From positions 806,001 through 870,000 of the forward strand of contig JASBNA010000013.1 in NCBI GenBank assembly GCA_038087015.1: DNA of 64,000 nucleotides, read 5' to 3'. The DNA comes from Cerrena zonata (taxonomy: Eukaryota; Basidiomycota; Agaricomycetes; Polyporales; Cerrenaceae). Position numbers and translations under genes: made by a program. Positions 56,346 through 64,000 of this stretch are shown piece after piece; position 1 is the stretch's first letter; every line of letters begins with the position of its first letter. The notes beneath the pieces were generated by a model. It was not told where the DNA came from, made no database searches, and saw only the letters and a list, made by a program, of their open reading frames with translations.

Positions 56346-57158
56346 TCAGCACATCAAGTATTGAGGATCAGTTACACATGCGGTCTGGACGTTACCTTTA
56401 TTGACTTGGGAGAATGTTTCAACGCTTTCCCAATCACCTACGTTCATCCTGGCCAAATAGCCATTGGCAAACTGGTAGTCCCCCGAAATTTTGATTTGTC
56501 TTTGTTTCAAATTAGATATAGTTACTGTTTCCACCATGACTTGGAACTGTAATGTTTTACCGGCCTCGACCGAACAAGTCAAACTTCCTCCGGTAGAAAC
56601 AGTATAAGCAAGGTCATAGGCAAACTGAGGCGAAATTCCAAGTAATTGGGAAAACTTAACAGAGGCAGTGATACCTGACCCTGCCGTGACTGTATAGCCT
56701 TGAGAAAAGGAACTAGAGGTTTCCGATAGCGTATTTGGGTGACAACCACCAATAGGAATCCAATCACTGACTTTGCGAGTAACTTGAGCATCGCTGTATG
56801 AGACTTCATAAAAGATGGTTTTCCGTTTGTCACTGGCTGCGTCAACGGAAAAGGCCTCTGACTCCTCCTCTTCTTTCTCGTACTGATACGAAGGGCTATA
56901 ATTAGGATTGAATGCTTCTTCTGCGAGTAATTGAGACGCAATAATGGAATTGGAGGAGGAAACTCTCACAACACCGTACTTCAAAAGCATTTTGGGGGTG
57001 ACAGCGTCGAATTCTGGAACAGTAATAATCTGTTTCTTAATGTCACTATACGACTGTTGTAAGACATTTGTCTGGGGAGTGGAATACCTTGGTGTAATTT
57101 CAAGGGCTATTGCTTGCAAAATGAGGGTTGCAAAAACTACTATTTGTTCCAACAACAT
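56346..57158 (-). CDS. Predicted secreted protein of unknown function
   Basis: I do not recognise the family. From MLLEQIVVFATLILQAIALE there is a clear signal peptide, then about 250 residues: a Ser/Glu-rich part with an acidic cluster (YEKEEEESEAF) and a beta-rich, Thr/Ser/Gly-rich domain with alternating polar and hydrophobic residues (FSQGYTVTAGSGITASVKFS; AYTVSTGGSLTCSVEAG; FQVMVETVTISNLKQRQIKI). Four Cys follow the signal peptide, the last being the C-terminal residue, which suggests disulfides. No GPI site or membrane anchor is visible. The frame is open 12 codons further up, but MLLEQ gives the cleaner signal. TATA-like sequence lies near 57255-57263. Resemblance to beta-rich extracellular domains is only impressionistic. 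Confidence 0.7.
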   Translation of the reverse strand: MLLEQIVVFATLILQAIALEITPRYSTPQTNVLQQSYSDIKKQIITVPEFDAVTPKMLLKYGVVRVSSSNSIIASQLLAEEAFNPNYSPSYQYEKEEEESEAFSVDAASDKRKTIFYEVSYSDAQVTRKVSDWIPIGGCHPNTLSETSSSFSQGYTVTAGSGITASVKFSQLLGISPQFAYDLAYTVSTGGSLTCSVEAGKTLQFQVMVETVTISNLKQRQIKISGDYQFANGYLARMNVGDWESVETFSQVNKGNVQTACVTDPQYLMC

Positions 57159-57367
57159 TTTTTGATAATGCGAATTTTTCTTGCAAAAAGGCAATTAATT
57201 AATTGTAGAACGAGTATAAGGAACGTTGTATTACTATGTATGCCTAAATGAGAGTAGTATATAACGAAGTAGAAGCTGGGTACTACTTATATATGAGCTG
57301 AGACTGAGCTAAGCCCAAATTTTGGCTTGGAGTAGCTCAAAAGTGAGGGATTGAGGTATGCTAAACC

Positions 57368-57847
57368 TTATGGTTTATTTATCAAGTCATCGATTAACTG
57401 TGAGGTCTTTTCCACGTTAGACAAGTCGTTTTTAGTTTCTCCATCGGTGGTTGTAGGAGTTTTAGATTTGGCACTTGAAAACTTATCGACGAATTCATCG
57501 TGCACTGCTGATGCTAATTTTAAATCATCGTAGGTTATTAAGTTGCCCACGTCGTGCGTTGTTATTTGGAGGTTCACTTTGTTATAAGTTGTAGTAATTG
57601 TGGGGTGATGTTTCAAAGTGGCTGCTTTTAATGCAACCATATTGAGGAATTCCCATGTTTTGGAAAAGCTTTTAAATTTATAGTCAGCTTCTAAGCGTTG
57701 CTCAGTTTTGAAATCATCGAGCTTGTTCGTTTGAAGACGCCAATACTGTTTGGACCCGAGCTCATTGAGCTTCACTATCTGGTTACTGAGAACATTGAGT
57801 GGCACCACTCTTCCAGGTTTGAAAGACATATCCAGTTGACTAAACAA
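57368..57847 (-). CDS. MCO14: Pterin-4a-carbinolamine dehydratase-like protein
   Basis: The PCD/DCoH family dehydrates 4a-hydroxytetrahydrobiopterin. The fungal member, S. cerevisiae YHL018W/MCO14, is mitochondrial and of unclear role. The active-site signature is complete: LKHHPTITTTYNKVNLQITT with the paired His, then HDVGNLITYDDLKLA with the third His and an Asp. FSKTWEFLNMVALKAA supplies the helix. It has 159 residues against about 120 in S. cerevisiae, the extra length being a Thr/Lys-rich C-terminal tail. Translation may start at 57847 or at the in-frame ATG at 57829. Confidence 0.85.
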   Translation of the reverse strand: MFSQLDMSFKPGRVVPLNVLSNQIVKLNELGSKQYWRLQTNKLDDFKTEQRLEADYKFKSFSKTWEFLNMVALKAATLKHHPTITTTYNKVNLQITTHDVGNLITYDDLKLASAVHDEFVDKFSSAKSKTPTTTDGETKNDLSNVEKTSQLIDDLINKP

Positions 57848-58097
57848 AGAAACGAAGCAGCATACCCTAATTCATCACTTTGTTAACTGAAAAAACATCG
57901 AAAAGCGAAAAATCCTGGAGAAACCCCGATCAAAACCCATACACCGGGAACCCACCAAGTGTCGCGAATAAAGATATCATCGTGTAAGAAGTTTTGATCA
58001 GATTGACTTCAACGGCCCGAACCCTGCAAATATCTGATTCATACAAATAGATATAGACACCTATATGCTGAGATAGAAGAGAATTCCACAGTGGCTC

Positions 58098-60083
58098 ATG
58101 GTTTCAGCTATCTATATACTAAATGGGCCGCTTGTCGATACCCAAATACTGCATTTTGAACTTCTTCTACATAGAGGGTACCATAACGATGTTCCCGATG
58201 AATCATTTATATTATCCGACTTTGACGCAGCATATAAGAGATTGAAGCCAGAAGAGAGATGTCCGTTTATTTTTTCGAACGGAATCAGCTATACTTATAT
58301 TCAATGTGATAATAATATATTTATTATGGCGGTTTCACGAAGTAATATCAATGTAATGTCGATTATTACATTTCTTCATAATTTTTATCGAATACTATTT
58401 CAGTACTTGTGTGTAAAGCCTAAAAACCTTACTGAAATTACCAATAAAGAGAATGAAATATTGAATACTATATTAAGGCTAGATAAGGATCGAATCATTG
58501 ATAATTTTGTGATAATATATGAACTACTAGATGAATGCATGGATTTCGGAGTGGCTCAATTGACCGATTATAATATTTTAAAAGAATATATCAAGGTTGA
58601 AACGAACTGGGCTAAGTCCACATCACAAATCCTCGATGATGGTAATGAATATGAACTGTCAGATTCAAAATCTGATGACGAATTTAATGAAAAGTTTAAA
58701 CGAGATAAAAAGAAAAATTCTAAAGCACATCAAAAGAAACTTAAAAATATCAAATCCACCCATAATCAAGCAATTAAAACCGACGTACTTGAATCAATAG
58801 ATACAAAGATAAATAGTTCAATTTTAAGAACCTCGGCTCTGAATATAAGTTGGAGACCCAAGGGAATCTTTTATGCCAAAAATGAAATTTATATTGATAT
58901 CATTGAAAATTGTGAATTTTATTACGATTTAGAAACTGAAATCATCAAAATAAATGAAGTCCACGGAACTTGTGTTGTCAAGTCACTTCTCTCGGGAATG
59001 CCGACTTGTAAATTGGGATTCAACGAACATAATATATCAAGAATTGGTAATGATGAAACGTATGATGAGGAGAATGAAATTCATGATTCAAATTCCAAAA
59101 GAGAAGATAATCAGCTAAAAGTAGAACCCGATGACGAAGAGGAAGATGAACAACAAGAGGAATTACTTTCGGAAAAAACTAAGAAACAAAGAAGAAGAAT
59201 ACCTATTCGAAACGTACAATTCCATCAGTGCATAGAGCTCGGATCAATTTATAAGGATAACTTAATTTGCTTTATACCACCTGATGATAACTTTACTCTA
59301 TTGACATATCAAGTGGAGCAAGAAAAGCAAAGACGTAAATTACCGTTGATTATGATTAAACCAACTTATAGAATTCATAGGATAACGAAAAAGCTTCAAG
59401 TGCTTTGTGTTTTAAGCACAAATTTCAAAAAGAAACTTCATTGTAATAATTTACAAATTCGTTTACCAATAAATCCATCACTTTTCCCCATAAAGTATGA
59501 TAATCGAAATCAAATGGATGATTTGAAATATAAATCCGAACTTGGTGATGTAAGTTACAAAGTTGATGCTTCCGAACTTATTTGGAATATCGATCAAGTC
59601 AACGGTGCCAGAAAATCAATAAAAATGATGGCTGAATTATCCTTGAATGAAATAAATCACCTCGAATCTTCAACTACCATCGATCAGTCTTTGCTAAGTA
59701 CCTTGATGCAACCAAATTCAAACGACAACGATAGTGATTTGGAAGAATACGATACCAAAAAGGAATTAGACCAATACTATGGGGTCAACGGGGTATCGTC
59801 TTCACTGTTTGATAAACTACAAAAAAAATTGAAGAGGAAAAAAGATCACAACCATGTAAGCTTACGTTTTAGTATACCGATGCTTGCATACTCAGGCTTA
59901 AAACTAAATTACTTGAGAGTCGACGAAGAATCAATGAAGTATTCTTGCTTTCCATGGGTAAGATACGTTACACAATCGGAATCTAATTTCGGACTAGACT
60001 CTAAAGTAGATGAAATCTCGAGAAATGATAAGAGTTGTAACTATAGATTTAAACTAGGTTCCAATTGCTTTCAGTTATTCTAA
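58098..60083 (+). CDS. APM2: Adaptor complex mu subunit, APM2-like
   Basis: Mu subunits of clathrin adaptor complexes recognise YxxPhi sorting signals. The N-terminal longin-like domain runs from MVSAIYILNGPLVDTQIL to ELLDECMDFGVAQLTDYNIL. A long charged linker with acidic and Lys-rich runs follows. The mu homology domain starts near residue 235 (SSILRTSALNISWRPKGIFY; NEIYIDIIENCEFYY; VKSLLSGMPTCKLGFNE), is interrupted by another acidic insertion, and ends with a beta-rich block (LRFSIPMLAYSGLKLNYLRV). The inserted acidic segments and 661-residue length fit Apm2 (605 in S. cerevisiae, AP-1-like, Mil1 partner) better than Apm1, Apm3 or Apm4. Confidence 0.82.
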   Translation: MVSAIYILNGPLVDTQILHFELLLHRGYHNDVPDESFILSDFDAAYKRLKPEERCPFIFSNGISYTYIQCDNNIFIMAVSRSNINVMSIITFLHNFYRILFQYLCVKPKNLTEITNKENEILNTILRLDKDRIIDNFVIIYELLDECMDFGVAQLTDYNILKEYIKVETNWAKSTSQILDDGNEYELSDSKSDDEFNEKFKRDKKKNSKAHQKKLKNIKSTHNQAIKTDVLESIDTKINSSILRTSALNISWRPKGIFYAKNEIYIDIIENCEFYYDLETEIIKINEVHGTCVVKSLLSGMPTCKLGFNEHNISRIGNDETYDEENEIHDSNSKREDNQLKVEPDDEEEDEQQEELLSEKTKKQRRRIPIRNVQFHQCIELGSIYKDNLICFIPPDDNFTLLTYQVEQEKQRRKLPLIMIKPTYRIHRITKKLQVLCVLSTNFKKKLHCNNLQIRLPINPSLFPIKYDNRNQMDDLKYKSELGDVSYKVDASELIWNIDQVNGARKSIKMMAELSLNEINHLESSTTIDQSLLSTLMQPNSNDNDSDLEEYDTKKELDQYYGVNGVSSSLFDKLQKKLKRKKDHNHVSLRFSIPMLAYSGLKLNYLRVDEESMKYSCFPWVRYVTQSESNFGLDSKVDEISRNDKSCNYRFKLGSNCFQLF

Positions 60084-60516
60084 CTAATTGCAACCAATCC
60101 ATAAATAATATTTAGATATTCGCTGAATAAAAAGACCTTTATAGACCTTTAATTGTTTTTGGCGCAAATATATATACCAGTAGACTTATCAGCTCGCGAA
60201 ACATTTCCTAATCGGGAAGGAATTTACTTCCAGCGGATTTGTTAGTGAATTCTTATCTTATCAGCTTTTTTACTCAATTCCATCAATTTTTCCCACTAAA
60301 AATCTATTAAAATGCAATATTTTGCTCTTAATGGTTGTTTTATGGTTGTTTAGATTGAGAGATCTGAAAACAGAGCAAATAAACCAGATCGCCTGATTTT
60401 TCAGCTGGAACTGAAAAGCAAAAAAAGAGATAACCATATACGAGCTACAGCTTCAGATTGTTGCAAAAAACGACAAACAAATATAATAATAAAAGAACCA
60501 CATAATCAAAAAAACT
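60084..60516. other. Intergenic region APM2 to zinc-cluster factor
   Basis: About 430 bp between two rightward genes. A TATATATACC motif is at 60169-60178 and a short direct repeat GACCTTTA(T/A) at 60134-60151. Otherwise it is ordinary AT-rich promoter sequence with no gene. Confidence 0.5.
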
Positions 60517-63307
60517 ATGGTGCTTATTGGACAGCCACAACGACATAATTCGACTTATTCTGGTAATAGCTTGAAAGAGGACCCTGCGTCGAGCGAAAAG
60601 ACAAAGAATCCCAGATTTTCGCCCTAGTCCTCCGAAGAATGTCAAGAATCTGGAAAACTCATCAGACACTTCGGTGAAAACTAAAAGAACAAAGTCAAGA
60701 AATGGATGTGTCACCTGTAAGAAGAAACGTTTGAAATGTGATGAAACCCACCCGAGCTGTTTGAGATGCACTGAAAAGAATATAGTTTGTGGAGGTTATG
60801 CTACGAATTTCAAATGGAGATCATTCAATGATGAACCTTTTGAACCAAAAGGGTCCAACGCAAAGCCAACCACTTCAAATAATACATCAAAGAAAAGAAA
60901 GGCCGAAACCAAGAGTCGAACCAAGAGCAAGTTATCCAAAAGCACTTGGAATTAGCATCATTGTCAGTTACTGGTAAATCATCGAAAGAAATCGAACGTG
61001 ATTATCAAATGATATCGCGTGGAGTCAATCCCACCCCAGATGCTCTTATTGGATCGGCGAAAAAGTTAAAGAGAAGCCAAAGTCAATCCACACCTCAAGA
61101 GTCCCACCTTTCTATTAGTCCCCCCATGGCTAGGTCTCTTAGCGTATCTTCTCCACTGGGATTATCGTTGGTCAGACAAGACTATTCCGACATAAGGAAC
61201 AGTTCTAAGCCAACTCCACCTTCAGAAGTAATCGAAGAATTGCAAAAACCAGACCAAAAAACCAATAACAATAATTCTTTTACTGATTTAAATCTCACTC
61301 CTCATTTGACAGCATTACTCAACTATGCATTCACCGGTTCCAATGAAGAAGCTTATTATTTCGGTAATGATAATAAGATTTCGGATTTAGTCGATGTTCC
61401 ATTGAGTCCCTTGGCCTTATCTAATCCTGCTGCTCAAGAGAAGGACAATTCCAAAAACCACACAAGTATGGTCCAATCACCAGGATTCCGTAATATCGAT
61501 CTTGCTCATAAGTTCGATCCCTTTATTAACGTACAATCTCCTGCAGGGGCTACACCATCTCTCGAGTTCAGTTCTTCTCAACATGATTTATTGAATTCGG
61601 AACAGCAACAAATTCTTTTCTTATATTCTCAATACACTAGTTCCATGATGTCAATCAAAAACGGACCTTATGAGAACCCCTGGAAAAGCGTCATTGCTCC
61701 CATGGCGAAGAATTATCCTTGTTTATTTGATTCTATTGCATGTATGACTCTATTTCATTTAGCAGGAAATCCAGGGCTAGAAGAAAATAAAGAGCATTTA
61801 CTGTCAAGGGGAGGCGGTTACATGAAAAGGTGTATTTTAGAGCTTGCATCTGGATTATCAAAAATGAATGATGATTTGAATTGTGAAAAATCATTACCAG
61901 CCGATATTGCATTAGCAACCTGTTTAAACTTAGCAGTTAGTGAATCTTTTGATACTCATACTTCCAGTGGTATTGCCCACTTGAAGGGTGCCAAAAGCAT
62001 GATTCAAAAAATTTTATCATTATTCAGGGAATTTTACCGTACAATATCAAAGATCAGAAGAGACAGCAATGCATCTTCTCAATCACCAGAAGATACTCTT
62101 CGAAAAGCTAGAGAAGCATGTAAAGTATTCAAGAAAAAATTAGTGTTGGTTGACGATAGTGATTGGGATAAAATGATAGAGGACGTATTATCAAATACTT
62201 GTCAAGATGAAAACCTACTTGTTCCAAAAATTTTACAATTCTTATTTAATATTTGGATTTATTTTGAAGTTTTAGCTCAAATGACAACATGCTCTAATCA
62301 TGATGATAAAGGTATAGATTTAGTTGATACTATAACCAATATCTTACAAGAAACCCAAAAGAAACGTACTAAAGATGAAAAGAAAAAAAATGTTCTTAAA
62401 ATGAAGGAAAGATCACCAAGTTTGTATTCAGATTCTAGTGATTTAACATTAGGAGAAAATGCAGAGACTAATTTTTTACTTGGGAATGATAATCTATTTG
62501 AGAATTTTGATTCGTTCAATCATGAATATATTGATCCATTATTAGGATGTGCCCAGTCGTTATTTTCAATCATGGGTGATGTTGCTAATTTAATTAGTAA
62601 AATCAAAAAATCGAAAAAGAAGGACGGGAAGTCATTTAGAAATTCATTAACTACCATAACTCGAGCTGCTCAATTGAGACAAAGAATAGTTAATTGGAAG
62701 CCATCAATTTCAGCAAGCATGATTGATCAAAGTCCATTAGAATTGAATGCAGACTCTGGATGGGATATTCCATCATGTATTGCATCGGCGGAAGCTTATC
62801 GATACGCAACATTAATTTATTTGCATCAAGCAGTTCCTGAAATTCCTCTGTTAGCATCCCATGTGTTAGCAGAGAAAATATTCATTTTACTAGCATCAAT
62901 ACCTACTACATCTAATTGTTCAGCTATTCACATTTTCCCTTTATTAGTTGCTTCATGTGAAGCAGAATCTGGTGAAGAAAGAGAATGGTGTGAAGCCAGA
63001 TGGGCAGTTTTGGCAGGGAAATTATGGCTTGGTAATATAGACCGTGCTTTAGAAGTGGTGAAAGAAGTTTGGATCAGAAAAGATGAATATAATACTAAGA
63101 GAAGTCGAGATGAAGAATTGATCAAGTTCGGTATTTCGAATACCGACTCAAACAGTGACATCGCAGGTACAACTAAGTGGATTAATGGCTGCTGTTAATA
63201 ACGAATCACAAGCTGCAGTGGTAGATGACCTCAAGGGCACCATCCATAGCAGAATGCACTGGAGTACTGTAATGAGAGAATGGAATTGGGAAATATTATT
63301 AGGATAG
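60517..63307 (+). CDS. Zn2Cys6 fungal transcription factor (about three frame breaks)
   Basis: A Gal4-type zinc-cluster regulator. The binuclear cluster is at 60704-60793: GCVTCKKKRLKC, then CLRC and CGGY with the six Cys spaced C-x2-C-x6-C-x6-C-x2-C-x6-C, followed by ATNFKWRSF. A fungal transcription factor domain covers the rest, with QQILFLYSQYTSSMM and a C-terminal LMAAVNNESQAAVV and MHWSTVMREWNWEILL block. Four frames contribute: ATG at 60517 (MVLIGQPQRHNSTYSGNSL) to about 60620, then the cluster to about 60905, the long frame to about 63165, and the last about 45 codons to 63307. Joined length is about 930 residues. I cannot assign an orthologue; the CGGY...W pattern is shared with Arg81-like factors. 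Either sequence errors or early decay could explain the breaks. Confidence 0.75.
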
Positions 63308-63460
63308 GTTTTATAGAAGTAAAAAAAATTGCAACTTTATTGCGAAAAATTGTAGGCCCGAAATTTAGTTGCGCTAGCAAGAAAGTTGGCTAACATCAAA
63401 AAAAAAAAAAGAAGAACCCTAATACTAGCTATTTTTCTACTTCAAATATTTTATAAAAGG

Positions 63461-64000
63461 ATGTATGTCAGCAATTGGAGAAGAACGGCCATGAGCCTAA
63501 AGCCCATTTGCAGAAGGATGAGCTTGAGCTCAGATCCGTTTAGTGATGATCATGTTAAAAAAATTCGAGAAACTCATAATCATTTCCCCAAACCGGCCTT
63601 TATTTCGTTTGACTTATTTGGCACTCTCTACACTCCAAGAGAGCCAGTTCCCAAACAGTACCATGATATAGCCACGCGAGAGTTCGGGATCGATGTCCCC
63701 TTGGATAGAATCAGCAGCCAATTCCCAATTGTTTATGAAGAGCTTTTGTCCAAGTACCCAAATTACGGCCAAGGGTCACCAAACATAAGTAACGCTTCCG
63801 AATGGTGGTCGGAGCTTATAGTTGAGCTTCTTGGGATTCCTCACTATAAGCAGAGTCAGCATTCCAAGCAAGTTTGCGATCGGTTGTTGTCTCATTTCAC
63901 CACCGACGAAGCTTACAGAGTGTATGACGACGTGATTCCAACTTTAAAAGCATTGAGTGACGAAGGTGTCCCATTATTGGTGTCAAGCAATTCAGACCCA
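63461..64000 (+). CDS. DPI35: HAD-superfamily hydrolase, YMR130W/REG-2-like (3' end missing)
   Basis: The frame runs from ATG to the window's last base, 180 codons. Motif I of the HAD superfamily is FISFDLFGTLYTP, in which Asp is the nucleophile. The usual second Asp at +2 is Phe (D-L-F), as in the REG-2-like group. Motif II is seen as PLLVSSNSD at the very end. The cap region in between has EWWSELIVELLGIP. This fits S. cerevisiae YMR130W/Dpi35 (302 residues), a mitochondrial protein of unknown substrate. The first 35 residues are basic and hydroxylated (NWRRTAMSLKPICRRM), consistent with a mitochondrial presequence. ATGs at 63491 or 63518 are alternative starts. Motif III and the C-terminus lie to the right. 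Confidence 0.8.
   Translation, partial: MYVSNWRRTAMSLKPICRRMSLSSDPFSDDHVKKIRETHNHFPKPAFISFDLFGTLYTPREPVPKQYHDIATREFGIDVPLDRISSQFPIVYEELLSKYPNYGQGSPNISNASEWWSELIVELLGIPHYKQSQHSKQVCDRLLSHFTTDEAYRVYDDVIPTLKALSDEGVPLLVSSNSDP

Overview
The window is nuclear DNA from a budding yeast of the CTG-Ser clade (Serinales, the Candida/Debaryomyces/Scheffersomyces group). It is AT-rich with dense, mostly intron-poor genes, GTATGT...TACTAAC-type introns in ARO3 and NYV1, and a gene set that matches Saccharomycotina one for one. In-frame CTG codons fall where Ser fits better than Leu: in the SCJ1 J-domain (before KKYHPDKN) and in a POM152 Ig repeat (GN-CTG-PF). The species cannot be named from this sequence. 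I see no transposon, LTR, CRISPR array, tRNA or viral gene.

Layout. 1-5.6 kb: HOC1-like mannosyltransferase (cut by the left edge), LYS9, DML1, SCJ1. 5.6-7.1 kb: a gap holding, on the minus strand, a strongly diverged 5S rRNA gene that still folds as 5S and ends in a Pol III T-run. 7.1-14.3 kb: MDM20, a LYRM2-like LYR protein, an unrecognised four-cysteine protein, AMN1. 14.3-17.1 kb: a long gene-free divergent promoter with several tandem repeats. 17-24 kb: ROD1-type arrestin, TLG2, RIM9/palI. 24.5-32.7 kb: FAB1. 33.6-44.4 kb: VPS74, a GH18 chitinase (CHT4/CTS2), UBP14, ARO3 (intron), RAD5. 44.7-56.2 kb: SAS2, DPB4, NYV1 (intron), ECM16/DHR1, POM152. 56.3-64 kb: a secreted protein of unknown function, a pterin carbinolamine dehydratase (MCO14), APM2, a Zn2Cys6 transcription factor and the start of a HAD hydrolase (cut by the right edge).

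The genes are mostly unlinked housekeeping functions, but themes recur. Endosome/vacuole/Golgi trafficking: FAB1, TLG2, NYV1, APM2, VPS74, ROD1. Amino-acid synthesis with Gcn4-type sites: LYS9, ARO3. Replication and repair with MCB-type sites: DPB4, RAD5.

Reading frames. About 22 single-base frame breaks interrupt otherwise well-conserved genes (MDM20, LYRM2-like, the four-cysteine gene, ROD1, TLG2, FAB1, RAD5, SAS2, POM152 and the zinc-cluster factor). Several sit in or beside short homopolymers. I read them mainly as sequence errors and give merged gene spans. The strongest biological finding is the diverged 5S rRNA gene, whose differences from ordinary yeast 5S occur in compensating pairs in all five helices.
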